42,481 nt of DNA from Leidyana gryllorum EB-2025a (GCA_048772705.1 JBLWGC010000105.1:1-42481); one strand, 5' to 3'; shown: positions 13,557 through 21,198, counted from the first letter of the stretch. A program made the numbers and translations. The notes: generated by a model from the sequence alone, not told the origin.

Positions 13557-13641
13557 GCACAGCTCGTTCCGCTTTAGACTTCGTTTGGTGCTCACTCAAA
13601 AGGTGCGGTTCGGGAGCAAACCTCGATGTCCAAGGGTCACA

Positions 13642-13710
13642 CGACAGGCGTTCGCTCACTTGGTACAGCATCTGACTGCGGCGGGTAGTCGACCGTTCCA
13701 TTCCCCTCCC
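13642..13710 (+). pseudogene. tRNA-Tyr remnant
   Basis: CTCACTTGGTACAGCATCTG and CTGCGGCGGGTAGTC follow the Tyr pattern without a clean GTA or intron; B box GTTCCATTCC. Confidence 0.45.
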
Positions 13711-13727
13711 CGACACTTGCCTCCTTA

Positions 13728-13808
13728 TGCGAGAAGTGGGGTTCGAACCCACGCGGAATTAACCAGTGGATCTTAAGGCCACCCCCTTAACCTCTCGGGC
13801 ATTCTCGC
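13728..13808 (-). tRNA. tRNA-Leu-TAA: tRNA-Leu (TAA)
   Basis: Only one in the window. Perfect acceptor GCGAGAA/TTCTCGC, A box TGCCCGAGAGG, loop CTTAAGA (TAA), variable arm TGGTTAATTCCG, T arm GTGGGTTCGAACCCCAC. Pair 31:39 is C-T. Its body is distinct from the CAG/AAG Leu genes. Confidence 0.88.
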
Positions 13809-13907
13809 AATGCAGCGTCGAAATAAGTAGTCTGGGGTTTCTGCGGGTAGCCAGTGCCCTTTCAAGGCGGGAGAAAGATACTCACGACCATGTGAGTGGG
13901 GTCTGAA

Positions 13908-13938
13908 AATAGCGCCTTACCCACTAGGGCATCTTGCC
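13908..13938 (-). pseudogene. tRNA-Leu 5' fragment
   Basis: GGCAAGATGCCCTAGTGGGT then AAGGCGCTATT; acceptor and D arm only. Confidence 0.55.
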
Positions 13939-14067
13939 ACATACTGGTAGGCGCAAGTCTGCATGGGTGCGGGTCCCATTCTGCGCAACGGTACTCATTT
14001 CAGGACGAATTAGCCATCACTTCGAGTTTACGGCTGTACGTAGCCGGTTGTATCCCCCTTCCCATTC

Positions 14068-14138
14068 GGCTGTTTGGTCTAGTGGTATGATTCTTCCTTT
14101 GGGTGGAGAATTCCTGGGTTCGATTCCCAGAACAGCCC
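14068..14138 (+). tRNA. tRNA-Pro-TGG: tRNA-Pro (TGG), divergent
   Basis: Loop TTTGGGT (TGG), the only TGG Pro seen. One base short after the loop (GGAGAATTC), weakening the anticodon stem; acceptor and T arm perfect. Confidence 0.7.
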
Positions 14139-14239
14139 TCTTGGTCGTCGGTTGACCCGACGGGACAAGTTGCCTTCAGAACCAATACAGCCACCTCGTT
14201 AGCCCACTTCGGTAGGGCAGTCTGCACCCTACTAAAAAA

Positions 14240-14306
14240 GGACTGTTCGGGAATCGAATTGAGCACTTCCTCCAAGTGGAGGAAAATTATATCACGAGCA
14301 CTTCAA
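14240..14306 (-). pseudogene. Pro-derived tRNA remnant
   Basis: Same family as 1185, inverted; ends GGACTGTTCGGGAATCGAAT. Confidence 0.6.
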
Positions 14307-14386
14307 CTCGACATGCGCAGCAGTGCCCCCATACAGCTAGCAAGCTTGCCTCCGTCGAAACGGAACGTCTTCGGCGTGCGAGGCTA

Positions 14387-14422
14387 TGATGCGGATGGCC
14401 ATATCCATTAGGCCACCGCACC
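14387..14422 (-). pseudogene. tRNA-Arg (TCG) with internal deletion
   Basis: 5' acceptor and D arm GGTGCGGTGGCCTAATGGAT joined directly to the 3' acceptor CATCCGCATCA; about 38 bases including anticodon and T arms are missing. Confidence 0.8.
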
Positions 14423-14453
14423 ATAGACAAGCTTTGGTCATCTCGGGAGCTTG

Positions 14454-14526
14454 TCCACTGTAGTCTAAGTGGCTAGGATATGCCGCTTTCACCCGCACGA
14501 TCCGGGTTCAAGTCCCGGCACTGGAA
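14454..14526 (+). tRNA. tRNA-Glu-TTC: tRNA-Glu (TTC)
   Basis: Loop CTTTCAC. One mismatch in the anticodon stem (TGCCG/CCGCA) and one in the acceptor (TCCACTG/CACTGGA). Confidence 0.82.
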
Positions 14527-14594
14527 GTTACTCGAGCAAAGTGCTCCAGTAATCCCCGTCAATAGTAACTGATTCGTGATCTTCGGCTTGTATT

Positions 14595-14666
14595 GCCTTC
14601 TTAACTTAGGGGCAGAGCATTCGCTTAGTAAGCGAAAGGTCGCCGGTTCGATTCCGGCAGAAGGCT
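14595..14666 (+). tRNA. tRNA-Thr-AGT: tRNA-Thr (AGT)
   Basis: Consensus except A box TTAACTTAGGGG (G10 to A). Confidence 0.9.
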
Positions 14667-14788
14667 TGCTCACGAGCTCAAGCTTTTCTGGCTGGTCTCT
14701 CAGGTCTCGATAACGACCTGAGAGGGCTGCAAAACTTTTCGGTAGAAGATGAAGGATCTCTCTACTAACCTCTGAAAGATTGTCAATG

Positions 14789-14861
14789 GGTCTGGTAGCT
14801 CAGTCGGCAGAGCGTGTGGCTGTTAACCACAAAGTCGCAGGCTCGAAACCTACCAGGACCG
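14789..14861 (+). tRNA. tRNA-Asn-GTT: tRNA-Asn (GTT)
   Basis: GGTCTGG/CCAGGACC acceptor (compensated against GGTCTTG), stem GTGGC...ACCAC around loop TGTTAA, T loop CTCGAAA with one stem mismatch. Confidence 0.87.
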
Positions 14862-14888
14862 GGTTCTGCGGCACCGTACTCTCTAGAC

Positions 14889-14922
14889 GGCACTTGTGCT
14901 CTTGGACCCTTCCAAGGTCGTA
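14889..14922 (+). pseudogene. tRNA-Gly (TCC) fragment
   Basis: GGCACTTGTGCTCTTGGACC then CTTCCAAGGTCGT: D arm shortened, T arm absent. Similar fragment at 33023, also after Asn. Confidence 0.55.
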
Positions 14923-14952
14923 AAAATACCGGCAGTTGAAAACTACGAAGTT

Positions 14953-15024
14953 TGGACGACCTGGGCATCGATCCCAGTACCCTCGCATGCTAAGCGAGCG
15001 CTCTACCATTTGAGCTAGTCGCCC
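14953..15024 (-). tRNA. tRNA-Ala-AGC: tRNA-Ala (AGC)
   Basis: G3:U70, loop TTAGCAT. Variable loop one base shorter (GAGGGTAC). Confidence 0.87.
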
Positions 15025-15112
15025 ATTGTGCAGACCCCATCGCATTTTTTTGTTCTCAACATCGTATGACCACTCTCTCGACTGTATTCAGCGGGTTTCA
15101 CGACCGACAGGC

Positions 15113-15184
15113 GGCTAATTGGTCTAGTGGTATGATTCTTCCTTCGGGTGGAAGAAGGCCTGTATTCGATTCCCAGAAGAGCCC
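15113..15184 (+). tRNA. tRNA-Pro-CGG: tRNA-Pro (CGG), divergent
   Basis: Anticodon arm perfect (TTCGGGT). Acceptor GGCTAAT/AAGAGCC and T arm CTGTATTCGATTCCCAG have mismatches. Confidence 0.72.
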
Positions 15185-15295
15185 GTCTGATAGTTGTTGA
15201 CTAAGTGCCACGTCTCTCCAAGGTATGATCCCGGATGAAGTCCAGACCAGCTGAGACAAAATCTGAGTTGCAGCAGTTGTGAGGAGCTGGAACTG

Positions 15296-15367
15296 CTCCG
15301 AGACCGGGAATCGAACCCGGGTCTTCCGCGTGACAGGCGGAAATACTAACCACTATACTATCTCGGA
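15296..15367 (-). tRNA. tRNA-Asp-GTC: tRNA-Asp (GTC)
   Basis: Consensus Asp on the minus strand, divergent from the truncated Leu at 15457 across the usual Leu/Asp spacer. Confidence 0.95.
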
Positions 15368-15456
15368 CGCTCTGAACACGCCGCCCTCCAACCCCAAAAG
15401 TCCTTCCATTTTGAGATGTCAAGCAAACGCGTGGAGTGGCGAGCCAACAACATGCC

Positions 15457-15514
15457 GGCAAGATGGCCGAGTTGCCCAAGACGCTGTGCTCAGACTGCAG
15501 TCCGAAAGGGCGAG
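15457..15514 (+). pseudogene. tRNA-Leu (CAG), 3' truncated
   Basis: Good 5' half with loop CTCAGAC, then breaks at GGGCGAGGATCT into the flank of Tyr. The same junction is found inverted at 26534. Confidence 0.78.
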
Positions 15515-15556
15515 GATCTGGGGTTAAGCCTTTCGAACCCCGGGGGAGTTGGACAG

Positions 15557-15636
15557 CCGGGGAAAGCTCAGTTGGTAGAGCATCTGACTGTAGTGCTGAC
15601 ATCAGATAGTCGGCGGTTCCGTTCCGTCCCACCGGA
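15557..15636 (+). tRNA. tRNA-Tyr-GTA: tRNA-Tyr (GTA) with 7-nt intron
   Basis: CTGTAG then intron TGCTGAC (about 15594-15600) then A; stem TCTGA/TCAGA. A box AAAGCTCAGTTGG and B box GGTTCCGTTCC each deviate from the copy at 11225, so expression may be weaker. Confidence 0.85.
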
Positions 15637-15704
15637 TGGTTTTGGCAGACAGCCGTTGATAGGCCAACTAGACTACTCCGGCGAGGGTTCCATCTATGTA
15701 GTTC

Positions 15705-15774
15705 GGATGGGCTGGGAATCAATCCCAGAACCTTTCAAATACTAAGCCACCGTTTCATCATCTGGCTAGCCTCC
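15705..15774 (-). pseudogene. Unassigned tRNA-like remnant
   Basis: T arm CTGGGATTGATTCCCAG intact, upstream GATGATGAAACGG and TTAGTAT. Ends GGAGGCT/CCCATCC do not pair. Relative of 11097. Confidence 0.45.
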
Positions 15775-15864
15775 CACTGTGCCTACCTCATGGCATTGAG
15801 TGATACTTCACATAGTGAGACGAGTCTCTAGACTGTACCCAGCGGGTTGAACCACCGGCTAGGC

Positions 15865-15936
15865 GGCTGTTTGGTCTAGTGGTATGATCCTTCCTTAGGG
15901 TGGAAGGAGTCCTGGATTCGATTCCCAGAACAGCCC
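15865..15936 (+). tRNA. tRNA-Pro-AGG: tRNA-Pro (AGG)
   Basis: Loop TTAGGGT, stem CTTCC/GGAAG; T stem CTGGATTCGATTCCCAG has one mismatch. The inverted relative at 32415 has anticodon CGG, so the wobble base changed between copies. Confidence 0.9.
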
Positions 15937-16037
15937 GTCTGATAGTTGTTGACGCAACACGGCACTCGACCCATCCCGGACAGCTAAGACAGGATCTGAG
16001 TTGTTGACTCAACAGGCTGCAACCCGGCCATCCGCCC

Positions 16038-16110
16038 AGACGCTACTGGGACTCGAATCCAGAATCCCCGGTTCCGTAGACCGATGCCATATCCATTAGG
16101 CCATAGCGCC
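16038..16110 (-). tRNA. tRNA-Arg-ACG: tRNA-Arg (ACG)
   Basis: GGCGCTA/TAGCGTC, loop CTACGGA (ACG, reads CGU/CGC/CGA via inosine). T arm CTGGATTCGAGTCCCAG. Confidence 0.9.
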
Positions 16111-16223
16111 GACTAACGGAGCCGTCAAATGGGAGTGTGTAGCGATCAAGACAGGACATGGGCAGCCACGCCCGATGGTGGGTGTGGACAGACTTCACCC
16201 ACATCTCCCATTCGGGGACATAC

Positions 16224-16296
16224 TATCCAAGCCAGGATTCGGGCCTGGGTATGCACGGCCACAACTTGCTGTTGTACGCAACTAGACGACCCGGAC
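16224..16296 (-). tRNA. tRNA-His-GTG: tRNA-His (GTG), divergent
   Basis: Loop TTGTGGC (GTG). D loop GTTGCGTACAACAG is longer than in 28347 and anticodon pair A:G is open. The inverted copy at 32050 has the same body. Confidence 0.68.
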
Positions 16297-16372
16297 AATC
16301 TTCCAGTGAGGCTGGTGGGTACCAAAGCCACTTAAGATGTCGGGCTATCGGGTTTTGTGTCCTTGCATTCCT

Positions 16373-16445
16373 GCCGCCCTAGATCAGTCGGTAGAGCGCA
16401 AGACTCTTAATCTTGCAGTTGAGGGGGCGAGCCCCGCGGGCGGTG
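16373..16445 (+). tRNA. tRNA-Lys-CTT: tRNA-Lys (CTT)
   Basis: Loop CTCTTAA (CTT, reads AAG). A box TAGATCAGTCGG and T arm GAGGGGGCGAGCCCCGC differ from the intact 32607; the B box is damaged. Confidence 0.75.
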
Positions 16446-16505
16446 TGCATCTATTTCCCTGGGAGTAAGAATGGAACTGTTGCCTACAAGCACACTCAGC
16501 TGGAG

Positions 16506-16578
16506 TTCCACTGCCGGGACTTGAACCCGGATCGTGCGGGTGAGAGCCGCATATCCTAGCCACTTAGACTACAGTGGA
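16506..16578 (-). tRNA. tRNA-Glu-CTC: tRNA-Glu (CTC)
   Basis: Consensus Glu body with loop CTCTCAC (CTC, reads GAG). Confidence 0.94.
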
Positions 16579-16665
16579 CGAGTCACAACAGTTGCACTGA
16601 CGAATGAGGCGCCAGAGAACTGTGAGTCGGTCTCAGATTGGAAGTTCACCTAGGTTTGGCGGGTC

Positions 16666-16736
16666 GGCGGCAATCTCAAGTGGTAGAGCGGTGACTTTGC
16701 ACGCGAGAGGTCAGTTTAGACATCTATCAATGCCGC
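16666..16736 (+). pseudogene. Ala(TGC)-like tRNA remnant without B box
   Basis: GGCGGCAATCTCAAGTGGTA, loop TTTGCAC, variable AGAGGTC, then CAGTTTAGACATC where the T arm should be. Confidence 0.5.
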
Positions 16737-16795
16737 AGGGCAGGCTGAACATGGGGGTATTTGGTCACTTCCGCGACATGTCGAATTCGACAGGT

Positions 16796-16877
16796 GGCAA
16801 CTTGCCCAAGTGGTTAAGGGGTTAGTCTAGAAGTCTATTGGGCCTGGCCCGCGCTGGTTCGAATCCAGCAGTTGTCG
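16796..16877 (+). tRNA. tRNA-Ser-AGA: tRNA-Ser (AGA), divergent
   Basis: Loop CTAGAAG (AGA); anticodon stem TTAGT/TCTAT weaker than in 21326. Variable and T arms intact. Confidence 0.75.
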
Positions 16878-17017
16878 TGTTATGTGACGGGCATCAACTC
16901 CATCGGTCGTGGCTGTGCTATATCATTCCGCTGTGCAGACCCCATAGCATTTAGTGGTTCTTGACATATTATGACCAGTCTCTCGACTGTACCAGCCATT
17001 TGCACCACCGACCGATG

Positions 17018-17084
17018 GGCTGTTTGGTCTAGTGCTATGACCCCTCCTCAGGGTGGAGTCCTGGTTCGATTCCCAGCACAGCCC
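17018..17084 (+). pseudogene. Shortened tRNA-Pro (AGG)
   Basis: 67 nt: five bases missing around the variable loop (CTCCTCAGGGTGGAGTCCTGG), leaving a 2-nt variable loop and C33. Acceptor and B box intact. Same form at 22120 (truncated) and 38806. Confidence 0.65.
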
Positions 17085-17120
17085 TCTTGGTCGTCGGTTC
17101 ACCCGATGGGACAAGTTGCG

Positions 17121-17140
17121 TTCAAATCCAGCAGTTGTCG
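17121..17140 (+). pseudogene. tRNA-Ser 3' fragment
   Basis: TTCAAATCCAGCAGTTGTCG: the end of the Ser T arm and 3' acceptor, fused directly to the Pro downstream spacer. Confidence 0.65.
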
Positions 17141-17217
17141 TGCGATGTGGTTGGAGGGGTCAAACACCAACTCAAGCGTGAATCCCTGGAATGGTGGGAA
17201 AACAATCATGTGTCTTC

Positions 17218-17288
17218 TGCATCTGCCGGGAATCGAACCCGGGTCGTCTCGATGGCAACGAGACATTCTACCACTAGACCACAGATGC
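17218..17288 (-). tRNA. tRNA-Gly-GCC: tRNA-Gly (GCC)
   Basis: Consensus copy, identical in stems to 5466. Divergent from Cys at 17385. Confidence 0.95.
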
Positions 17289-17384
17289 ATGACTCGTTGT
17301 TGTTCAAGCTCGTGCACAATAACGGCCGTTTTGCTTCAAACGAGAAGACAAAATCGAGTTGAGCGAGTATGACGGGTGTTTTGT

Positions 17385-17456
17385 GGGTACGTAGCTCAGT
17401 GGTAGAGCAGCTGACTGCAGATCAGCAAGTCCGTGGTTCAACTCCGCGCGTGCCCT
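17385..17456 (+). tRNA. tRNA-Cys-GCA: tRNA-Cys (GCA)
   Basis: GGGTACG/CGTGCCC acceptor, A box TAGCTCAGTGG, stem GCTGA/TCAGC around CTGCAGA, T arm GTGGTTCAACTCCGC. Confidence 0.92.
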
Positions 17457-17606
17457 AAAGATGACCTGAAGGTTGAAGATGTTGGAAATCCATCCCTGAC
17501 CACATGCCAATGAGTTTGAAGTCGGTGGACAATTTTGGGTGTATGGCGGACGGTGGCGCGCAGAAATCGCCCGAGTGTTTCGGGGTGCTGCAACTCTTTC
17601 GCAATT

Positions 17607-17677
17607 GCACTTGTGGTCTAAGGGTAAGATGCGACCCTTCCAAGGTCGTAACCCAGGTTCGAGTCCCGGCAGGTGCA
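17607..17677 (+). tRNA. tRNA-Gly-TCC: tRNA-Gly (TCC)
   Basis: Loop CTTCCAA; variable/T junction GTAACCCAGGTTCG has one T-stem mismatch. Confidence 0.92.
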
Positions 17678-17747
17678 GCCGTATGTAGCTCGAACGACCT
17701 GTCTATCAGTGAAGAGAGGGGACTACCTACCAATACAATACAACGGC

Positions 17748-17827
17748 TGACAAGAGTGGGATTCGAACCCACGCCCTTTCGGACTGCGGCCTGAACACAG
17801 CGCCTTAGACCACTCGGCCATCTTGCC
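17748..17827 (-). tRNA. tRNA-Leu-CAG: tRNA-Leu (CAG)
   Basis: 80-nt consensus Leu, stem CTGTG/CGCAG around TTCAGGC, T arm GTGGGTTCGAATCCCAC. Confidence 0.94.
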
Positions 17828-17918
17828 GCAGTCTTGTTGGTTCGTCGCTCCACGCGTTTTTTGTCCGTGAGCCGAAATAGAAAGACTTCTGGGATTGGAG
17901 GCCGGCGTGTTCGGAGCG

Positions 17919-17990
17919 TCCGAGTCAGTATAGTGGTTAGTGTCTCCGCCTGTCACGCGGAAGACCCGCGTTCGATTCCCGGTCTCGAAA
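17919..17990 (+). tRNA. tRNA-Asp-GTC: tRNA-Asp (GTC)
   Basis: Loop CTGTCAC. Acceptor TCCGAGT/TCTCGAA has two weak positions, as in 1922. The duplicate at 34592 has changed its anticodon to GCC. Confidence 0.82.
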
Positions 17991-18045
17991 CGCAGGTGGT
18001 TTTGCCAAAGATTCTCTCCTTTGGTTCTCGCTGAAAGTTGCGAGC

Positions 18046-18118
18046 TACAGCCACCGAGGATCGAACCCGGGACCTTCTGCGTGCAAAGCAGACGTCGTAA
18101 CCACTAGACCATTGCTGC
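18046..18118 (-). tRNA. tRNA with Val body but Ala anticodon TGC
   Basis: Val body, but the loop is TTTGCAC, giving TGC (Ala) where Val genes have TTAACAC or TTCACAC. Acceptor GCAGCAA/TGGCTGT lacks G3:U70. Copies at 34719 and 41477 are the same. No intact Ala-body TGC gene was found, so this could be a recruited Ala isoacceptor or a dead end. Confidence 0.78.
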
Positions 18119-18182
18119 ACGGATGGTCCCTGCAGCCCAAGAGAAGTGGCGAAATTTGAAGGAGTACGGAGGACCAGTGCCA

Positions 18183-18254
18183 AGGTCGCGCCGGGAATCG
18201 AACCCAGGTCGGGAGATTCAAAGTCTCCAGTGCTAACCACTACACCACGCAACC
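18183..18254 (-). tRNA. tRNA-Gln-TTG: tRNA-Gln (TTG)
   Basis: Gln body, loop CTTTGAA (TTG, reads CAA/CAG). Paired with the Val-like gene upstream. Confidence 0.93.
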
Positions 18255-18329
18255 GGTTCAGCCCATCCCAAAAGAGGCGGTAGAGCCATCCGGACTAGCG
18301 CTCCGTCAACTGGACACATGCAACACGCG

Positions 18330-18376
18330 ACTGGCAGGTTCCAAACCTGCGACTTCGTGGCTATGAGCTACGAGGC
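18330..18376 (-). pseudogene. Asn-derived remnant
   Basis: ACTGGCAGGTTCCAAACCTG and CGACTTCGTGGCTATGAG: T arm plus half of the anticodon arm. Twenty bases longer than the copy at 35003. Confidence 0.55.
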
Positions 18377-18432
18377 TCAGCTACGATGATTGGAGTTGCG
18401 ATAAGCTTGCAGGTGCTCATTCGATGCAGTCG

Positions 18433-18504
18433 AGCCTTCTGCCGGAATCGAACCGGCGACCTTTCGCTTACTAAGCGAATGCTCTGCCCCTAAGCTAAGA
18501 AGGC
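18433..18504 (-). tRNA. tRNA-Thr-AGT: tRNA-Thr (AGT)
   Basis: Consensus Thr-AGT; followed in the same direction by Glu at 18581. Confidence 0.95.
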
Positions 18505-18580
18505 AATGAAAGCCAAGGATCACGAATCAGTCACTATTGACGGAGGTTACTGGAGCACTTTGCTCGAATGGTCCAATGAC

Positions 18581-18653
18581 TTCCACTGCCGGGACTTGAA
18601 CCCGGATCGTGCGGGTGAAAGCCGCATATCCTAGCCACTTAGACTACAGTGGA
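18581..18653 (-). tRNA. tRNA-Glu-TTC: tRNA-Glu (TTC)
   Basis: Consensus Glu-TTC, divergent from Asn at 18771. Confidence 0.95.
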
Positions 18654-18770
18654 CAACTCAATCAGCTGCAGCTTTAGCCAAGAGCTGTACCCTCTTGACA
18701 AGGCGTGATTGCAGAATCCTGCGGTAGAAAAAGGAGGATCTCTATACTAACCTCTGAACCATTGTAGCTG

Positions 18771-18843
18771 GGTCTTGTAGCTCAGTCGGCAGAACGTGTG
18801 GCTGTTAACCACAAAGTCGCAGGTTCGAAACCTGCCAGGACCG
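18771..18843 (+). tRNA. tRNA-Asn-GTT: tRNA-Asn (GTT)
   Basis: GGTCTTG/CCAGGACC acceptor, A box TAGCTCAGTCGG, loop TGTTAAC, T arm GCAGGTTCGAAACCTGC. The D arm has GAACG for GAGCG. Confidence 0.92.
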
Positions 18844-18887
18844 GTTTCAGAGGCACACTAAACACTGACTGCGCTGCTCTCCCAATG

Positions 18888-18945
18888 GCACTTGTGGTCT
18901 GCGACCCTTCAAAGATGTAAGTTTGTTTGGATCCCCCCACGTGCA
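18888..18945 (+). pseudogene. tRNA-Gly (TCC) pseudogene
   Basis: Keeps GCACTTGTGGTCT and the 3' GTGCA; the D loop is deleted, the anticodon region reads CTTCAAAGATG, and there is no B box. Same decayed form at 28872, 35541 and 40650. Confidence 0.6.
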
Positions 18946-18958
18946 GCCGTACGTACTT

Positions 18959-19031
18959 TGGACGACCTGGGTATCAATCCCAATACCTCTCGCATGCGAA
19001 GCGAGCGCTCTACCATCTGAGCTAGCCGCCC
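18959..19031 (-). tRNA. tRNA-Ala-CGC: tRNA-Ala (CGC)
   Basis: Acceptor GGGCGGC/GTCGTCC with G3:U70, loop TTCGCAT (CGC). T arm TTGGGATTGATACCCAG has one substitution relative to 28786. Confidence 0.86.
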
Positions 19032-19099
19032 ATCCGATCATCCGCTCTACATGGAAGACCTATTGCATCCAGTGGCTGACCGAGGGCCGATACAACGGC

Positions 19100-19179
19100 T
19101 GACAAGAGTGGGATCCGAACCCACGCCCTTTCGGACGGCGGCCTTAAGACAGCGCCTTGGACCACTCGGCCATCTTGCC
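19100..19179 (-). tRNA. tRNA-Leu-AAG: tRNA-Leu (AAG), divergent
   Basis: Loop TTAAGGC (AAG). Anticodon stem CTGTC/CGCCG has two mismatches and the B box is GGTTCGGATCC. Confidence 0.7.
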
Positions 19180-19321
19180 GGAGTGTTCTTGGCTCGCCAC
19201 TTTACACGTTTTCTGTTCGCGAAGTCTCGAGAAGGGAGGCTTTTGGGGTTGAAGATGTCGTTCTGGGTGCGGTGTACCGCCCCGAAGTACTATCACGGCC
19301 CGCGGTGCTTACATTACAACC

Positions 19322-19377
19322 CATCTGATTGTAGTGGTGGCATCAGATATTCGACGGGTAAATGCCGTCCCACCCGG
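19322..19377 (+). pseudogene. tRNA-Tyr 3' remnant
   Basis: CATCTGATTGTAG followed by TGGTGGC and ATCAGATA, an intron-like arrangement as in Tyr, then a decayed T arm. The 5' half is missing. Copies at 28496, 35975 and 40210. Confidence 0.6.
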
Positions 19378-19518
19378 AGTTGAGGAGTGGACTTCTTACA
19401 ACGTAATTCGTCTGAGGCTCCTGTTCCATTCCATACTCCGGTCGTCAACCCCAAAAGTCCTCCCTTCTCGAGACTTCACAGACAGAAAGCGTGTAAAGTG
19501 GCGAGCCAAGGGCGCTCC

Positions 19519-19598
19519 GGCAAGATGGCCGAGTGGTCTAAGGCGCTGTGTTAAGGCCGCAGTCCGAAAGGGCGTGGGTTCGAATCCCACTCTTGTCA
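19519..19598 (+). tRNA. tRNA-Leu-AAG: tRNA-Leu (AAG)
   Basis: Consensus 80-nt Leu, stem CTGTG/CGCAG around TTAAGGC. Convergent with Gly-TCC. Confidence 0.95.
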
Positions 19599-19665
19599 AC
19601 CGTTGTATTGTATTGAGTCGTCCCCTCTCTTCACCGATAGACAGGTCGTTCGAGCTACAAACGGC

Positions 19666-19736
19666 TGCACCTGCCGGGACTCGAACCCGGGTTACGACCT
19701 TGGAAGGGTCGCATCTTACCCTTAGACCACAAGTGC
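19666..19736 (-). tRNA. tRNA-Gly-TCC: tRNA-Gly (TCC)
   Basis: Consensus Gly-TCC with perfect T arm CCCGGGTTCGAGTCCCGG. Confidence 0.95.
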
Positions 19737-19812
19737 AATTGCGAAAGATCTGCAGCACCCCGAGAGACTCGGGCAATTTCTGCTTCCAGCTGTCTGCAAC
19801 CTACTCAAGAAC

Positions 19813-19877
19813 GGACTGTTCGGGGATCGAATCGAGCACTTCCACAGACGAAGGAAACTGATACCACTAGCACTTCA
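19813..19877 (-). pseudogene. Pro-derived tRNA remnant
   Basis: Same family as 1185; loop region TTCGTCTGTGG. No acceptor pairing. Confidence 0.58.
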
Positions 19878-19959
19878 ACTCGACATACGGGGCAGCGGCT
19901 CTCATACAGCTAGCAAGCTTGCCTCGGTCGAAACGGAACGTCGTCCGAGTGAGAGGATA

Positions 19960-20032
19960 TGATGCGGATCGGCCTCGGACCCACAACTCCCGGTTCCGAA
20001 GACCGATGCCCTATCCAGTAGGCCACCGCACC
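19960..20032 (-). tRNA. tRNA-Arg-TCG: tRNA-Arg (TCG), T arm altered
   Basis: Acceptor and anticodon arms as in 1031 (CTTCGGA). T arm GTGGGTCCGAGGCCGAT has lost the B-box TTCGA, so activity is doubtful. Confidence 0.75.
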
Positions 20033-20140
20033 ATGGAGAGGCTTCGGTCATCTCGATACTCGTGGGGTGAAAGAAGTCTTCGATCTCAGAACCTCCCCCA
20101 AACCGTTGTGAAAAAGTGCCAGCGAGTAAGACATGTCGTC

Positions 20141-20222
20141 GGCAAGGTGGCCGAGTGGTTAAGGCGGCGGCCTGCTAAGCCGTTGGGTTCTACCCGCGTG
20201 AGTTCGAATCTCACCCTTGTCG
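20141..20222 (+). tRNA. tRNA-Ser-GCT: tRNA-Ser (GCT)
   Basis: GGCAAGG/CCTTGTC acceptor, A box TGGCCGAGTGG, stem GCGGC/GCCGT around CTGCTAA, variable arm TGGGTTCTACCCG, T arm GTGAGTTCGAATCTCAC. Intact. Confidence 0.94.
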
Positions 20223-20413
20223 GTAGCATTCGGGGAGAGCGCATCTGCTTCAATGATTGAACTGAGGATTTTGGCCGACTCGAATCCAACTCTTTACGCT
20301 GGGGGCTGTATACAAAAGCCAGTTACAATACTTCAGAGGTTAGTAGAGAGACCCGTGTTTCATGTGTCCAGTTGAGGAAGCGCTAGTCCGACTCTTCTGG
20401 GATGGGCTGAACC

Positions 20414-20483
20414 GGTTGCGTCCTTGGTGGTTAGCACTCGACACTTTGGATTTTCCGACCTGGGTCCGATCCCGGCGCGACCC
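20414..20483 (+). pseudogene. tRNA-Gln (TTG) pseudogene
   Basis: Gln ends GGTTGCG/CGCGACC preserved; A box reads TCCTTGGTGG, stem CGACA/TTTTC no longer pairs, loop CTTTGGA. Duplicated at 37067. Confidence 0.65.
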
Positions 20484-20547
20484 TTGAACTGGTCCTCACT
20501 ACTCCCTGAAGCTTCGCCACTTCTCTTGGGCTGCGGGGACCATCCAT

Positions 20548-20620
20548 GCAGCCATGGTCTAGTGGTTACGACGTCTGCTTAACACGCAGAAGGTCCCGAG
20601 TTCGATCCTCGGTGGCTGTA
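20548..20620 (+). tRNA. tRNA-Val-AAC: tRNA-Val (AAC)
   Basis: Consensus Val, T arm CCGAGTTCGATCCTCGG perfect. Confidence 0.95.
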
Positions 20621-20675
20621 GCTCGCAACTTTCAGCGGGCACCAAAAAAGACAATCTTAAGCGAGATCAAGTGTG

Positions 20676-20747
20676 CTCCGAGACCGGGAATCGAACCCGG
20701 GTCTTCCGCGTGACAGGCGGAAATACTAACCACTATACTATCTCGGA
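20676..20747 (-). tRNA. tRNA-Asp-GTC: tRNA-Asp (GTC)
   Basis: Consensus Asp, convergent with Val and divergent from Leu-CAG at 20842. Confidence 0.95.
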
Positions 20748-20841
20748 CGCTCCGAACACACCGGCCTGAAACCCCAAAAGTCCTTCCATCTTGAGATTCC
20801 AGGGATAGAAAACGCGTGGAGCGGCGAGCCAACAACATCCC

Positions 20842-20921
20842 GGCAAGATGACCGAGGGGTCTGAGGCGCTGTGCTCAGACCGGAGTCCGAAAGGTCGTGG
20901 GTTCGAATCCCACTTTTGTCA
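20842..20921 (+). tRNA. tRNA-Leu-CAG: tRNA-Leu (CAG)
   Basis: Loop CTCAGAC. A box TGACCGAGGGG has one change from the copy at 37457 (GAGTGG). Confidence 0.9.
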
Positions 20922-20957
20922 GGTTGCGCCCCAAACGGGAAAAACATAGAGTCCGGT

Positions 20958-21029
20958 TGAGCCCAGAGTGATTCGAACACCCAACCTTCTGATCTGGAGT
21001 CAGACGCGCTACCGTTGCGCCATAGGCCC
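20958..21029 (-). tRNA. tRNA-Trp-CCA: tRNA-Trp (CCA)
   Basis: GGGCCTA/TGGGCTC acceptor through G:U, loop CTCCAGA. TTTTT lies just beyond its 3' end on this strand. Confidence 0.93.
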
Positions 21030-21050
21030 AAAACCATCCCCCGTTCCAGA

Positions 21051-21118
21051 CTCATTTACCGGCAATCGGCCCGCTTCTTAGGCGTGACATTCGAAAATAG
21101 TAACCATGCTATCTCGGA
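21051..21118 (-). pseudogene. tRNA-Asp remnant
   Basis: Inverted relative of 5618; CTCATTTACCGGCAATCGGC is its decayed T arm. Confidence 0.55.
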
Positions 21119-21198
21119 CGCTCTGAACACGCCACGGACATTCCATTTGTTCAGAAAACGGCCGCTACCGTGTACGAGCTTCAACAACAAGGTGTGAC

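Larger units (their letters stand above)
15780..16880. repeat. Inverted duplication E, copy 1
   Basis: Pro, Arg-ACG, His, Lys, Glu-CTC, Ala-like remnant and Ser-AGA here recur in reverse order and orientation at about 31475-32570. Paired coordinates sum to about 48,350. Confidence 0.88.

Noticed and set aside
19334-19861. Open reading frame of about 175 codons, and many others of 60-170 codons
   Set aside because: They run across tRNA genes and spacers, repeat wherever the array repeats, occur on both strands over the same DNA, and show no protein-like domain or signal. Chance frames in structured RNA-gene DNA.
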